Notes: generated by a model not told the origin, from the letters alone. 64,000 nt of DNA from Notospermus geniculatus (GCA_002633025.1 NMRB01000050.1:276698-340697), one strand, 5' to 3'. Counted from the stretch's first letter, positions 19,021 to 32,600 are shown. Translations and numbers: made by a program.

Positions 19021-20403
19021 TACTTCTTATTCTTTTGTAATTGTCTGTTGTCTGTGAGAATACCGGTACGGTATTTATAAAGGGTTAGTTTTCTGCTTTC
19101 AGCCACTTTCAGGGGACAGATCTCAGGGTGCACATTTTGGTGGAAAAAATTTCATTTCATTGCAGTTGGCCTACTGGTTATTATGCTGGCCTATCCTCAC
19201 TACCGGTACTGTTTCTGAGTACCGTAGCCTACCGGTACCGCTATCTCCAGGCATCGATTGTCTTCACGCTGGCGCTTACAATCTCTGCCACCAAACGCCG
19301 GATTACTTACTATCCTTCCGCAGCAAGAAAAATAGTGCGTATGAAAATATCAACAACAACTATCTTATCATCGTTTATTTCACAGTAACATTATGTTTTT
19401 GTAATTGTTGCAACATTTAAGAGTATGAAAGGTATAATTAAATTTTGTAAGTTTGTGCCTGAATACAAATGCCAAAAATCCTGGCAAACGGAAAGTTGGT
19501 GATGCGGCCATTTGGTGGCAATGGTATCACCAGCGCAGCGGAAGTTGATACCGATTGTGCGCAGTATGCCGGTACCGGTATGTTGGGAGCTATTTCTGTG
19601 AGACAAAGAAATGGACTGTGAACATTATCATTGAGAGTCTTTTATTGACATCTATCATTGGGCAGTAGAACCAAGAATGCGATTGTTTTAACAATTATAG
19701 TTCCGCAATTAAATTTTCTGTACATTCCATGTACATCGACTGTCCATACATTTTTCAAAAAAATTCAAAAACTGCACATAGAATGTTATTCAACTTTCAC
19801 AGGCTCGATTGACACTTCTTGTAAATATGATATTTGATTGTCAATGATTTTTTTATTTGCAATTTTCTCCGGCAATGCAAATATCAGAAATCGCTGCCAT
19901 TTAACTACCCTAGAATCTGTATCCTTCCACCCCTGCCAGGCACACCATCATCAAACAAAGACAACTGGCCGAACATGTTTTAAACTACCGGGTACTATAT
20001 TCCGATCAAAAGGAGGCAATTCGGAAATCTCAAACTATATATCTTGATAGCCCACATTTACATGTTACAGGGTGTTTTTATTACGGCACTACCTGCTCGA
20101 ACCAGGCAGGGTAGAAAAACTGATCTATGAGACCAGTGGGACTTGTAGTTAGAAGTTCAAAATATAGATGGCGCGACAAGGTGGGTACTTCTGTCTCACA
20201 ACTGTCGTCAATTTCCCAAGAGTGGTCACTTGCAAGTTCATGACATTCTGTCCTCAAAAACTCCCAAATCTTCATCATGGTCAACGTGATTCTGCTGCTT
20301 ATCCAAGCCTACATTAATGAGGGCATCGCTATTGAAAAAAGACGAAGAGCTTGTCAATGGTAAATCGGCCAGTTCCAAAAAATAAGAAGCAATGGCAATG
20401 AAT
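19021..20403. other. No gene recognised
   Basis: AT-rich intergenic sequence with a few CCGGTA words (19070, 19201, 19228, 19568). I see no exon with flanking splice signals and no repeat shared with the rest of the window. Confidence 0.5.
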
Positions 20404-20430
20404 AAATGTCTGTCATGTCAGCATGGTCAG

Positions 20431-20558
20431 TGTCACTCATCATGCTCATCAACAATGATGAGTGACAGACATTCATTGCTTATCCATGTCACTTGTCAGG
20501 TGACACTTACATGTAGCATGATGATCATGCTAAGTGTCACCTGACAAGTGACATGGAT
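20431..20558. repeat. Two adjacent hairpins next to the assembly gap
   Basis: 'tgtcactcatcat' at 20431-20443 pairs with 20455-20467. 'atccatgtcacttgtcaggt' at 20482 pairs with the sequence ending at 20558, giving arms of about 28 bases around an 'agcatgatgatcatgct' centre. Confidence 0.7.
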
Positions 20559-20655
20559 GCTGACTGACTGACAGTTACTTCAGTGACTGACCACATCACA
20601 GACACAGGCGTCTCATTATGTCTGCCTGCCTGCACTTGTAGGGGGGGGGGGGGGG

Positions 20656-20759
20656 NNNNNNNNNNNNNNNNNNNNNNNNNNNNNNNNNNNNNNNNNNNNN
20701 NNNNNNNNNNNNNNNNNNNNNNNNNNNNNNNNNNNNNNNNNNNNNNNNNNNNNNNNNNN
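20656..20759. other. Assembly gap (104 N) after a 15-base G-run
   Basis: Guanines fill 20641-20655 immediately before the Ns. The gap size may be arbitrary. Confidence 0.95.
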
Positions 20760-20869
20760 ACTCAGGTGTCAACCATACCGCATGCTCGTACCAATTTTCG
20801 CGGGAAAAGGGGTCATTTTCGGCAGCAGTCTTCGGGAAAAAATTCCCGAAAAACACTTAAAATAGGGGT

Positions 20870-21200
20870 ACTTTGAATGACTTTTCTCCCGAAAAATTCT
20901 TTAAAAGGGGGGCAAAAGTTTCTCTTCCCGAAAAAATAATAAAAAGGGGTATGAAAGTCCTATTCTCAATGAAAAAGCCTGTTAAAAAGGGGGTGAAAAT
21001 CCATTGGTTCCTTCAAAATTAGGATGTCTAATTGCATAAAAAATCCCCAAAAAGGGGTGAAAATATCTTGGTTCCTTCCATTAGGGGGTCTAATTGGACT
21101 GATGAAAAAAGCCCGCAGAAAGGGGTGGAAAATTTTCCTTGGTTCCTTCCATAAGGGGGTCCTTTTCAAACTCAGGAACAAGCATATGTGTACCCTAAAA
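20870..21200. repeat. Degenerate tandem repeat, period about 65-75 bp
   Basis: 'ttggttccttc' recurs near 21004, 21070 and 21141, each before a 'taggggg'- or 'attagg'-like word and after 'aaaaaggggtgaaaat'. Earlier units are more diverged. Confidence 0.5.
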
Positions 21201-21318
21201 TTAGGGAGTGAGGGGGCCGGGGTCCAACTGCGACCAGTTGCATCCAATATGAAGTACATGTAAACGTCACTTCCTTATCGGGGGATTCTAAAGTTTAACC
21301 CTTTATTTATGCATGACA

Positions 21319-21469
21319 GGTGCAGATCCAAGACCGGGGGGGGGGGGCACATCAAACAAATCGTGGAAAAATCAACCATGAAATTCTGGAACTTGGCGCA
21401 GACTTCAGTGTTCCTACTCCTAGCACAGGCCCCCCCCCCCTTTTTCCCAAATCCTGGATCTGCCCCTGT
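21319..21469. mobile_element. GGATCC-type palindromic element
   Basis: Left 'aggtgcagatccaagaccgg' with a G-run pairs with right 'cccaaatcctggatctgccc' behind a C-run. Length is about 150 bp. Confidence 0.65.
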
Positions 21470-21534
21470 ATTATATTGCCCAGTTGGATGATTGATTTGG
21501 CATTGCATGATCAAGTAGGCCTAGTCCCATGAGG

Positions 21535-23641
21535 TCTTGCACTAGGCCTAGGCCTAGGCTTGTCTGTAGGCCTAAAACTCTACTGAAGATGCTGTGCATG
21601 CGTTCAAAATAAATCAAGCACTATTCCTGCTGGTAATGCTTGTGGTGGAGCTTCCCCATCCCGTTGCAGTGGCCTAATGAGTAACCCTTCTGTACTGACA
21701 AAAAGACAAAACTAAGTGACAAATCCTCCTGATGGAAGTCTCCCATCCCACCCCCATATAATTTTGTACCCTCCCTGCCCCCATCTTACACATAGGCCTA
21801 GGTTAGGTAACAATTTTTCCTTTATACCCTAATTCATATCATCATGTCACCTATTATTTTCAGGTGGGTTTCTGGCCATGGGCCAAGTGGGCGTGTCCAG
21901 CATCTAATGCTAAAAATGCCAAAGACTGACAACGATTGATGACATAAAGGTAGGTGTAACATCACTCAAGTTCATTTAAGCACTGAATGACGTGACTGTA
22001 CTTCAATCGAGCTTTCCATCTAAAGTTCTTGCACATTTATTATGATGATCACCAGTGCTCACAATGCAGTGTTGCCACCTTTCCATCAGCCTATGAACTA
22101 TCTATGGACATCGTTCCATTCATCTGATGAATTGAATGCGAGGAGAGAATTACTTCCTCTTAATTGTGTCTATTATAGCCATTGTCTCGTAAATTGGTTA
22201 ACCCTTCAAGTTTCTGTGCATTGGTCCATATGTCATTTCTTGTTGGAATTTGGAAATAGGCCCGGGTGGGGGTGGGCAAGTTTCGGATTTGAGGCCTACA
22301 TGTAGATTGGTCAGAGTGAGAGATCGCGACATGTTTGGATCATAAAGTATTTTAATTAAAGTTGCATTGCAATTGATTGGATTACGGATTTTTCAGGCCG
22401 AAACCTACGTAGGAGGGGGAGAATAAAAATAAAAATAAAATACAAAAATCTTTGACTTTTTAATTTTTTCCCTAGTGTTACGTGCTATGTGTCTCAGAAT
22501 TTCAAGGGGGGAATAAAAAAAGTGAAATGTGGTAAAAAGAACAAAAATTTAATGTTAAAGAAAGGCCGTCAGCATTTAAATATCTTTTAGGCCAGACTTT
22601 TTTTATACCTTGTTTAGCGCACTTCAATTTCCAGAGATTTGTAGAGGTGGTCGGAAAAAAAATAAAAATAAAAATTTATTTTCTCCCTTCACAAAAGCAT
22701 TCTGTAAAACAAGCAGAGCGGAGGAAGAAATAAAAATAAAATTTTATTTCAAAATAAATATTCATTTTTCTAACCACGACAGACTATTCATAAGACAACG
22801 ACTGTGATTGGTCTNGACGGCTGCTCTAACTCGGAGAGCCTTGTGGATTCGTTATTAAGTGGTGCAGAATATGCCTCCTCTGTAGGGAACTGAGTACCCG
22901 TATACCAAATTATTTGGGACTCAGAAAATGGTCCAAAATATTACCAAAAATAGATAAGAGGGGATGTTTGATACCAATATCTGTAGGCTTACATCGAGGG
23001 ACAAAATCAATGGAATGATGATGGGTTATGCGAGACTGTGAAATGAGGAAAGCTCCGAGTCGTGGCTGATTGACTGCTAACCTCCGCTGCATCGGCTTAC
23101 CTGTTTACAAAACTGTTGTGCAGTTTACTACCATTCATCTCTATGAATTCTAGGAATGTTCTGCCCACTGGCTATAGCTTAGGGTAGTGTATTTACATGT
23201 ATAGGGTCACTTCGGACTTTTTTGTGCCTCATTCAATTTTGTTCCAGAATGCAGAATGTATTTCTCAATCCAGAATCCAGTTCTGGTATTGGAATTCTGA
23301 AAAAAAATTACAAGTCTACTGTGGGTGTCCAAAATGAGTGATATTTTCCTGTTTGGTCTGCTCCTGTTTGTTGAATTGTTTACAGGTTGTTAAATGCACA
23401 ACTGAACTGTTTCCTTCACCTGAAGTGAGGTCTCTTCACCTCTCAGTGGGCTGTTCTGTGCTGACCGGAAGTCCGACCAGTTAAAATCTGAGGATGATAT
23501 TTTTCTTACTCTCCTCTATAGAGGTATTATAAAGGCCTCCATGCTCTCTCACACATCATGCTAATTAGGTGCTGTCTCAAAGGCAAGCGATGTTAAAATG
23601 TTGAATAACAAGGCTAAAAAACGGTATTAAAGTTAGGGGTA
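21535..23641. other. No gene recognised; low-complexity patches
   Basis: It contains 'aggcctaggcctagg' near 21544 and A-rich 'aataaaaataaaaataaaa' stretches at 22420-22440 and 22650-22680. A segment at 21864-21950 ends at 'aaaggtaggt', which could be a splice donor, but there is no coding support. Confidence 0.4.
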
Positions 23642-23905
23642 GTTAAAGTTTGGGTTTATAGTCTGATATCAACAACGGTAGAGATATCATCCAACTTTAC
23701 ACTTTAACCCCAGTCTATCCAGAAACCTTTCAGTAGAACTCAGATGAGTTGCTCATTCAGTGCTACAATCTGAGCATTTCCGAACAGCACCTATTTATAC
23801 ACCTGGGTGGAGAGAGGCCAGTGAGGCAAAACGACTTGCCCAAAGTCTCACGCCCAGTGGGATTCGACCCCGGGACCCTCTGACCGCTAATCGGAGGCCC
23901 AAGCA
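23642..23905 (-). mobile_element. tRNA-derived SINE, family A, copy 2
   Basis: Reverse-strand copy. It runs from the 'gtttatagtctgatatcaac' tail through 'ggtggagagaggccagtgag' to the B-box region 'gggattcgaccccgg'. The A-box end is truncated. Confidence 0.75.
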
Positions 23906-24349
23906 TCCCTGACTTGCATTCACCATTCCAATATTCAAGGGTTAACAGAATGTACATCAAGTTACAAAACATCAAAATGTCGCGATACAAAACGATTAGA
24001 AACGCACAACTTTCCCGTCATTCGTTTTCGCCAACAAAAGTCGCTGTCCACAACTTCCTGTTAGTGAAGTGGCTTCATTTCCTCCAGCGACGTAACGATC
24101 TCCCACAATCACGTCAGTGGGCTCATTAGCATAGAAATAGATGATGAAGATTTACGGTAAAGTTACGATGCAATGCTTCATTGTGTTCAGATTAGTGTCT
24201 ATCGGATGAAGTACAGAATGACAAGCGTTTTATGATACGTGTACTTATTATGGTGAAGTTTAGTACCGGTACCTGATTTCAGACACTAGTTACTATGTTA
24301 ACCCTTTCTGATTATCAGACTTGGAGGGTTACATTAGATTTTTCCATCA

Positions 24350-24493
24350 GGGCCTGGACCAAAGTATATTGGCCCTGGTAAGTATGGAAGAGGCCACCTC
24401 AAGCTACTCATGTTCCTCACTTGGATCTTTTACTTCCCCTTGTGAAGGCACAAGGTACAAGGCACCACGACTTACATATTGTCCCATGTAGAA
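24350..24493 (-). mobile_element. tRNA-derived SINE, family B, body fragment
   Basis: It contains 'ctcatgttcctcacttgg', 'aaggcacaaggtacaaggca' and 'ttgtcccatgt', the reverse of the family B body. The tRNA-like head is missing. Confidence 0.65.
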
Positions 24494-24952
24494 AATGCAT
24501 TGCAGTTACATTTTCAGAGAGGGTGGTAAAAATTTAAATAGTGTGGTAAAATGACCTCTGAATTTTGAACAGGGTGGTTTGAACAGGTTTAGAAGGCCTG
24601 GCGAGAACACTAGCCATGTGACACACTGGGATGGCCTGGGATTCAAACCTTTTCCAACCCTATGCCCTCTGACCAATTGGTTGAAGAGTCGGCAAGCAGT
24701 CTTTTCCCTTCAATAAAAACATGGCAAATTCTTCAGTTGATGACCAACAAAGACAACTTTTTGTTAATGTGGCATGGGACTGTGCTTGGCCTTACAACAT
24801 CACCAAGCTGGTGCTGCTACCTTTTGGCAGCCACCAACTAACTTCAGTGTGAGCTCATTGGTGCCCCACCTTTCAAGGGTCGAAATTCCCTGTAGTCCTG
24901 GGGAGACTACCAAAATTTCTATGGGGCAAACTGGCCCAGAAAGCTTGACCTG

Positions 24953-25096
24953 TCAGGGTTCTGCCAGAAATATTTTTGAGGGTACTAATTCCTTCAAAAT
25001 CAGCCAAAAAAAACATGAAATTTAAGAAAATGTCCCATTTCTGTTCCTTTGAGGGTACTAATGTAGTACCCTTAGTACCCTCTGGCAGAAACACTG
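24953..25096. mobile_element. MITE with CAGGGTTCTGCCAGAAA ends
   Basis: Left 'cagggttctgccagaaatat' pairs with right 'ccctctggcagaaacactg'. The interior contains paired 'gagggtacta' words, as in 49483-49794. Confidence 0.65.
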
Positions 25097-25099
25097 CCT

Positions 25100-28005
25100 G
25101 TGGGCTCCATAAAAAACCCAATCATTATTACTAGTAGGCCTATGTTCTGATATTTCTCAATCCATATTTTCATCTTTCATTCATGCTTCTTGTTGTCCAA
25201 TCTCTGCACCAAAACCTGAGGACTGCATGTACAAATAATCGAGCAGGACACAACCAGAGATTGCGAGGATGGCACTGTAGTCCTTTGGCAAAATCCTGAA
25301 AATAGAGCCCTGCCTTTCCCATCCCTGTCTCATCAACCTCTGTCCCAGGAAAATTACGACATATCCATTGAAACAATTCTCATTTCAACCGCTCCCCTGG
25401 ACCTAGTTGCATTTTACAAATTGCTCGTCAATTACAGTGCTGCACGAATAGTTAGAATACTGTGCTCAATTCAATTGGTCGATTATCGCTTCGTGCCCTC
25501 CCGTGGCCTCTGTACCAATCTAATCTGTGCCTAATTAAATAAAACCGATAAAAACGTGTGTTTGATCCCGTAAATGCCGAATCAAAGATTGCAAACGAAA
25601 AGTCAGATTTAATTTTCTTAGTGCAGATAAATCAATAAGAGTGGAAATCTGTTGGTAGTTGTCTCAAGTCAACTTGGTCAGAACTGCTGTACAATATATC
25701 TTGGAAACTGAAGAAATGTATTAGTGTCATTCGGGAAATCTATCTTGAAATTAAACTGTATAAGTTTCACCCAAAAGTGACAACAACCAAGTAATTTTTA
25801 ACAAAATGTGGACCTCTGATCATGGTGAGCTTGACTTGGTTCAGATATTGCAGATGCAAAGTTTTGTCTTAATGGAAATTCATGCCACGCTGCCGTTAAT
25901 GCGGATTTAGAAAAATCGGATTTTGTGCGATAAATTTCTGGATCTGGAATTGTCTGGTTGAATTTACGCTGCAAAGTTATCATTGGGGGATTAAAAATTT
26001 CTGGTTTAACTTGGTTAAATCTCTTATTCTGTAGGTTTATGGGAAAGAAATTATCATTATTTTCCTTTTTTAATTTACTACAGTGTTGGTGGTTTTTTAA
26101 GATACTGTAAAACATATTATGAAACTGGTTCATCCAGAGTGCTGTTTTCATGTTAACCCAATAGAGCCCATGCTGCCCTAAACCGCCCTGCCGTGAGCCG
26201 CCTAGAAGACCACGCCCACTTTTTGACAAAATCCCCATCATCTCTAATGTAGAAATCAAAATCACCAATTACTGCTGGCACCGCCACAATCCGCCATGTC
26301 TCGAGACGCCGAGACCGCCATAAACCGCCGACTCATTACACTGTTCATTACACTGTTCTCTATTCAGCTTAATGCACTGGCATTTCAGGGCGGTGAAAGG
26401 TACAGATGGAAAGTGCCAAAAAAATAGGCAGCTCTATTTGGTTAAAGCCCATTCAAAGTCAAGTTTATGTGACATATTTCATCAGCCTTACCCATACCTG
26501 CCTTTTTCCGGCAATTCAGGTGAGCAAAGGAAACGTCCCACTCGATTTCTTATCAGATGATTTGGAGTCGTTTATATCTCTTCTATTGTTCTCCTTGTGT
26601 AAACANATTGAGAGGTTCCACTGTACATGTAATATACCCAGTGAGGGGTTAATTCCCCCTTTAACACAGTGCATGAACAAGGTTACACATTGCAGTGTGT
26701 TCATTGACTTTTCTTTATTCTTGATGCCAGCACAGCTGAGCGATTTCACTTTGACTACAATCAATTTTTTTCAGTTTCTTGCATTGCACACAGAAAAAAA
26801 ACAGCACGAAAAAATTCCCCGCATGCCTGGTAGCGTACAGTCCATTTGATTTCATCTGAGAGCTACTCTACCCATGTGCTACTGTCGTTCTCTTTCATGA
26901 CCTTTGACCCAAATGTGCGTCTTTGTTGATTTCATTGCCACAAACTGATTGGTTGTTTTTCTCCTGTTGATTTCACCCATTGTTGATGGCTCAATACACA
27001 TGTGCTGCACAACAAGTATGCAGGTGATCGCTGAACAAGTTGGATTGGAATCAAACTCACTTCTCCATTTTCCTGCTATTTCCAGACAACCACTGCATAT
27101 GTTATTTTCCATCAAGATTCTGATCTTTGAACCGCCACTCGTGCAGAATGTTTGCCTCGTTTATGTAAATTTTACAACTACTCCTGTTTGTTGCTCCCAA
27201 CTGGTGCAGAATGAGTATAGTATACGAGTATTTTAGAGAGTGGTGTGATGTGGTTTTCTGCGTGGCAGCATCAACGCTCTGCTTTTCATTCCATTCCACC
27301 GACAGTTCTTCATTTTGCATCAAGTATTCAACATTTTGCGAAATAGCCATTATTCTAGTTCAACATTTTGCACCAAAAAATGCAGAACGACATTGAGTAT
27401 AGTATGAATAAAAATCAAATACATGTCAATGCGCATACTCCTCTTTGCTGTACAAAATCATTGAGGGACTCAAAAAAAGTAAAAGAATTTTCTGGACTTC
27501 ATTCATACACCACCCATTGTCCTGAGATTAAGGTAGGCTAATTTTCTATGGTTAACCATTCATAATGGTGCAGTGATCCTGACCAAGTTAGTTTGAAATG
27601 AAATGAAAAGATGCAGAACTCGACATGAGGAAAATGAGGTCATCAAGTACACTCTATATCTTCTCTGGTCTGTAATACTTTTGATAATGTCCATTCATTT
27701 CATTTGATGCACAAATATTGTGGTTCTTATTGTGAAAATGAAGTATTTCTCAGAATTATTGACATTTTTCTCAAGAGTCTTTGTCGTCCTCTGTCATAAT
27801 TAGGCAAGACTTATTTTATTCATTGGTTTACACTTGGCCTGACTTGTTTTTTCCGATTTTGGAAAATAAAAATAATTGAAAAATGGCATTATTTTTTGCC
27901 GCCGCCCACCAACTGATTATCCGATCAATAGAAATAAAAAATAATAATAAACCGCTTTATTATTTTACCGCCGACATGCTGGACGACACTTGCCTGTCGA
28001 AAATA
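25100..28005. other. No gene recognised
   Basis: Long AT-rich stretch. The reading frames seen (for example 25798-26268 on the minus strand) are of low complexity, lack splice signals at sensible places and resemble no family I know. One ambiguous base lies at 26606. Confidence 0.45.
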
Positions 28006-28009
28006 ATTC

Positions 28010-28108
28010 ACAGCGGTTGTAATATTCATTCCCGTTCCCATATTTGAGTGTACACACAATTATAACACACAAATGTATGGGAAACGGGATTGAATGTTGG
28101 ATTCGCTG
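28010..28108. repeat. Inverted repeat with arms of about 38 bp
   Basis: 'cagcggttgtaatattcatt' plus 'cccgttcccatatttg' pairs with 'caaatgtatgggaaacggg' and 'ttgaatgttggattcgctg'. The spacer is about 25 bases. Confidence 0.65.
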
Positions 28109-29109
28109 TAGAATAGTATGCACGTCATGAAGGTGCACATGGCATGCTTGGCCGAGGTCTGATCAAACATGTCAAAATTTTTTTTTTTTTATTTTCCACC
28201 CTCCTGTCAGGGGTTTCCAGGGAAAAAATCCGTAAACCAACAAATAAAATACATGTAAGTGTGGCCTTACGGTAGCTTCTATACGCCAGTGAACATATTG
28301 ATGACCTCATGGTCATATCTGTTGAGCAAATGCATCAAAATAATCTGGAAATCGGTCATCAATCTCTCCAGGAGTCCTGGAACAATGTAGGAAGTTCAGA
28401 GTCCTCCTGCAGTGCTCCGTGATTGAGTTGAAGATATTTGCCAAAAGTAATTGTTACCGGAATCAAAAGTTTTCCAGGGGGTTATCAAAGATGTTTTTTT
28501 TCTACCAAATACAACTTAAAAGATTCCCCAGGACATTGTTTACATCCAGGGGTTTGACCTCCGCAGATAAATGATGTCACAGCAGATATCTCTTCAACAA
28601 TAGAGTTATTTTCGCCTCCCAAAACATCTGATAATTTCTGACTCTTCTTTGCATGGTCCAGCGACCATGTAATACTTAAGCTTTCACTCTGCATGTCTAT
28701 TTATATGAAGTGATCCCATGAATTGCTGCTAATCATCTTATCTATGATTTCTGCTAATTAGATCTAAATCAATGGTATCTTTGAAATGCATCAGATTTTG
28801 GATCATGAAAGTACAAAAAAAATTGTATTGGGCAAATGGGCATGTCGTGAAGGAGACTTTGTCATGTCAGCATGAAAGTGAGGTCTGACAGCACAGCATG
28901 CAGGAAGAGACATGGTTTTGCATCTCAAATACAAAGAAATTGCATTTAACAGCAGCTACTTTTCCCAAACTTCAAAACAGAGGGATTCTTGAACCTTGGC
29001 CAGTAGGTTTTTGCTCACTGGGGTTCACAGCCCTTATTGCAAATTCTGGATCCGGCACGGGAGTTGGTCTCACCAGATGATCTGCAGGGTACTTCCCTGT
29101 TGTTGCCAG

Positions 29110-29345
29110 TGTGATGGACCGTTCTCAAATTGACGTAAACGACAAAGATCTGTGCACTTCCGCCGAAATCTCAACCACAACCTCGGTCTGAAACTGAATG
29201 ACATAACGCAGGCAACCCCATGACAGTGACATTGAAGATGTTGCGTCAGACTCGACCATTGCTGAATCATGGATGGCCTCACGTCAGATCGAGGTTCTGG
29301 TTGAGATTTCGTCAGAAGTGCACAGTATCTGCAAATTTGAGAATC
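29110..29345. mobile_element. Second copy of the 11150 palindromic element, shortened
   Basis: 'tctcaaattgacgtaaacga' at the left pairs with 'tgcaaatttgagaa' at the right. 'tgcgtcagactcgaccattg' matches the centre of 11150-11553. The outermost TGACC ends are lacking. Confidence 0.65.
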
Positions 29346-29837
29346 GTCTATATGATGTGCTATATAGTTGCAAGGTGCATCAACATTTCATGCACTCATG
29401 AGCAGTCGGCCGTGTTCTTTGCCTATGCCTTTGGAAAAAGTTGCCAGTTTTGTCTAGGTTGGTGTCGTGGTGTCCCAGAGTTGCTCCAATTTCAAAATGG
29501 ACCTTCCCTTTCAATGCAAGCCGCCAGCCGCAGTGCATGCTTGACAACACTCGCCTGAACTTCTACCACGGTGATGTTGAGTCCACATATCCATTTTAGA
29601 TAAAAAGCTCACAATGTCATGACTAAGGCTTGCATCCTAATTATGTCATTTACATTTTACCAAATTCCTATCCCGGGATGTCACCTCCACCCCTTGACCT
29701 GGTTATTTGTCGAGATTCCCAGGGTGGAATTAAATTTTTGATTGCCCATCATTGCACCTGGCCATCTGCTCTTTGGCAATGCAAATTCTTTCAAGGTGGA
29801 TCCATCTCGTGCTCAATCCCGGGACTTCGTTTTTTGG

Positions 29838-30235
29838 CAGACCTGCCAAGGGTGTTCTTATACCTTGCTGGAGCTTGGGCAAGATTTTGCTGGAGAATGG
29901 GCCATTTTGGGGTTGCCTTGCTTGAGCATCTGAAAAACATGATCAACTTTCAAAGATCTGCACAAAACCACACGGCGGACAATGTCCTTCAGCAAAAGGC
30001 GGCGATTGGTCAGATAGTATTGGCGGTAAAATACCGATTACAGAATCATACCGCAGATGGTGCGAGCACTGCCTCAGCAGACGATAATCAGCAAAGGCGG
30101 TTGGAAAAAGGCAGTTTGTGAAATAGGGGAACAATTCTTCTGAAGAGCTTCACTTTTGGGGAAATACGTGAGATTACACACAACTCTCAGGAGTGCGGGA
30201 GAACAGGTGTAAATGCATGAGACTTGGCAGGTCTG
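29838..30235. mobile_element. Element with CAGACCTGCCAAG ends, copy 2
   Basis: Left 'cagacctgccaagggtg' pairs with right 'acttggcaggtctg'. It is 398 bp long and collinear with the intronic copy at 15459-15864, with a few small indels. Confidence 0.8.
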
Positions 30236-30239
30236 TTTT

Positions 30240-31198
30240 GGGCCATGTCCTCAGAGTATCCTTACCCTCAGAGCACGTATCTCCCTTCATCGCTTTGAAG
30301 AGTCTTTGCATGCACAGTTCTCAATTCTGCTACTTCCCAATCTGCACTCGCGCCATATGGAACCAATTGGTGCAGAACAGCCACACCACTGTATGGATAC
30401 CAGTGGGTGTGTTCACACATCAGAACAGCCATGATCATTTTCCTAATGATAAACAAAATGGCAGAAAAAGTTACAACTGATGCTGCCAGATACTCATCTC
30501 ACTCGCGTTCAATCTTTGGCAGTCAAATCAATTCATAGTATCGATCTGGGGATTCCTTGCACGTATTTGGCGAGGACTGAGCTGAAGATTGCAAAATTTG
30601 GGGTATGGCTGAATGTAATTGTAACATGTCAGTTGTCTAGCTGGCTGGAAGGTCGTGCGAAGCCTTTTCTTCCAGAGGGCATGCCCGTTTTAGTCCTGTC
30701 AAAAAACCTTTTGATTTTTTTAAAAGTCTTAAGTTGGCGAACGGAAAAACTAATCATTAAAAAACTGTGGATGTGCAAGTTCATGAAGATTTTTTGAGTT
30801 TTTAGGGAGAGTTTTCAACTCTCAACATATAGGGCCTGGAGGTTGGAAAATTTGAGATCTGTTTTTAGCACCATGCAACCATTGCATTGATGGAAGTTTT
30901 TTCATCATTTTCCAAGAATTGTCAAGAGATGGTCCATGCATGTCGGGCAGCCCTGGATGTCTCCCGACTAAGGGTCAACATGAGAGTTCAGCATTGTTAG
31001 TTTGTGTTTTTTTGCATTCAAAAATGGATTGTATTTCTTGAGAAAATAGCCTAGGCAATATGGCAACAACCTTTCTTAAAAGTTCTGAATTGAGTATGGA
31101 CACATCACTTTCTTTATCTTTTGGTGAATGCAACAGGCTGTCGACTAAAACTACAACCTGCAGGATGGCTTGTGCCAAGTGTTTTATTGTAGACACAG
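30240..31198. other. No gene recognised
   Basis: Unique-looking intergenic DNA. Reading frames here run into the neighbouring SINE or lack any recognisable domain. Confidence 0.45.
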
Positions 31199-31470
31199 AG
31201 CCTGCGACTTGATAGCCTAATAGTGGTATCACATCCACAAGTGGCAGGTCCCGGGTTCGAATCCTGGGCCATATGGGATTAATGGTCCCTGGCTCTTCAG
31301 GCCGTCGCATGGGACAGTAAGCCGTGGTGCCTTGTACATTGTGCCTTTGCAAGGGCAAGTAAAAGACTCCATCCAAGTGAGGAACATAGCTTGGGATGAC
31401 CTCTTCCTCACTTACCAGGGCCAACAATGCTATGCTATCGGCCCTGATGGAAAAATCTAATACAATATAT
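31199..31470 (+). mobile_element. tRNA-derived SINE, family B, copy 2
   Basis: It has a B-box-like 'cgggttcgaatcctggg', a 'catgggacagtaagccgtgg' body, 'cctttgcaagggcaagtaaa', and a 'ctaatacaatatatat' tail. It is nearly full length. Confidence 0.8.
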
Positions 31471-32254
31471 ATGGTGGACAGTAGTTCTGGACTCGGAAAG
31501 AATCTGCACTCTATCATGGTACCTTTCCAACTGCCCTTTCCACTCTAAAGAAAGTATACTCGTTGCTTCAGAGCAATGTTGACAACTTCCAAAACCTCTG
31601 TCGCCCATCAGAGATGTCACTTTGTCAATGACGATAGCGTTTTGGCTGTCACCAGGTGTCCGTTTTTTCCCTTGGCATCTTTTGAAGGTCAAGGACAGGA
31701 TGCCATTGAAATCTGCGTTGCGTTATTATCGGATTAGAAAAACCTTGAATGATTTTCATTCAAAAGATGTATGCTCTCAAAACGTAATGTGTTTTGTCAT
31801 CTTCTATTCGAATCTTCTTCAAAAATTTCCATTAATCGTCTCATCACACAGCCTTTAGCAACCAATGAACTTTTAACGTCTGCAACTTGCTCATAAAAAC
31901 ACGGCAACAAAAGTTCTCTGGCCATGTTTTTTACGCCAATTTTCTTATCCCAGAATCCATTATCTGTGGCCTGTGCCGTTTTGTTGTTGTACACTTTCAA
32001 TGCAATCTTCCAACGTTTTCATTGTCGTCTGTCTTGTCTGGTCCCTCTGGGCCAAATTCTTTAAAATGCTTTGTGCATTTTTGACATCATCAGGCTGCAG
32101 CCTTCATGATTCACTATTAGCTGTATATTATATGGTATTATTATACCTTAGAAACCTGTTTCTATTTCATATTTGTATTATTGCTATCAGTGTTTATTCT
32201 ATCTTTATTTTGGTGAAATAACTCCATTTTGAATGAAATCATTTAGAAGTCCAG

Positions 32255-32600
32255 TCCAGAAGATCAAATTCTGACCCTTTTCAACTTCAAATATGGTGGC
32301 CAGTCGGCCATCTTGAAAATCTGACCTATAGTCAATTCCTCATGAAGAACAGCAGCTACAGTTTTGTAACTTGGTAAAATATGTGTGTAGATAACCTCTA
32401 TTGCTTGCCAAATTTTAGCTCTATTGCACTTCAAATATGGCTGCCAGTCATCCATCTTGAAAAATGTGCTGTGGCTCATATCATCACAATATACCACAAA
32501 GAAGGTTCTAATGTGGTACATGTATGATGTTTCCCTGGAACATATTGACTTGACACTTGTTCGTTCTTCTGGTACATTCACTCAGGTGAGCATATGGTCC
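32255..32600. mobile_element. Degenerate element ending TCAGGTGAGC
   Basis: 'cttcaaatatggtggccagt' and 'cttcaaatatggctgccagt' occur about 145 bases apart, a direct duplication. The right end 'ctcaggtgagcatatgg' resembles the right end of 9409-10247. Confidence 0.5.

Noticed and set aside
21864-21950. Possible short non-coding exon ending at a GTAGGT donor
   Set aside because: A single donor-like site without coding support or partner exon is not enough.
25798-26268. 156-residue minus-strand frame
   Set aside because: Low-complexity Asn/Lys/Phe-rich translation with no family resemblance, in AT-rich intergenic DNA.
30975-31517. 180-residue minus-strand frame
   Set aside because: It runs through the SINE at 31199-31470, so it is a chance frame.
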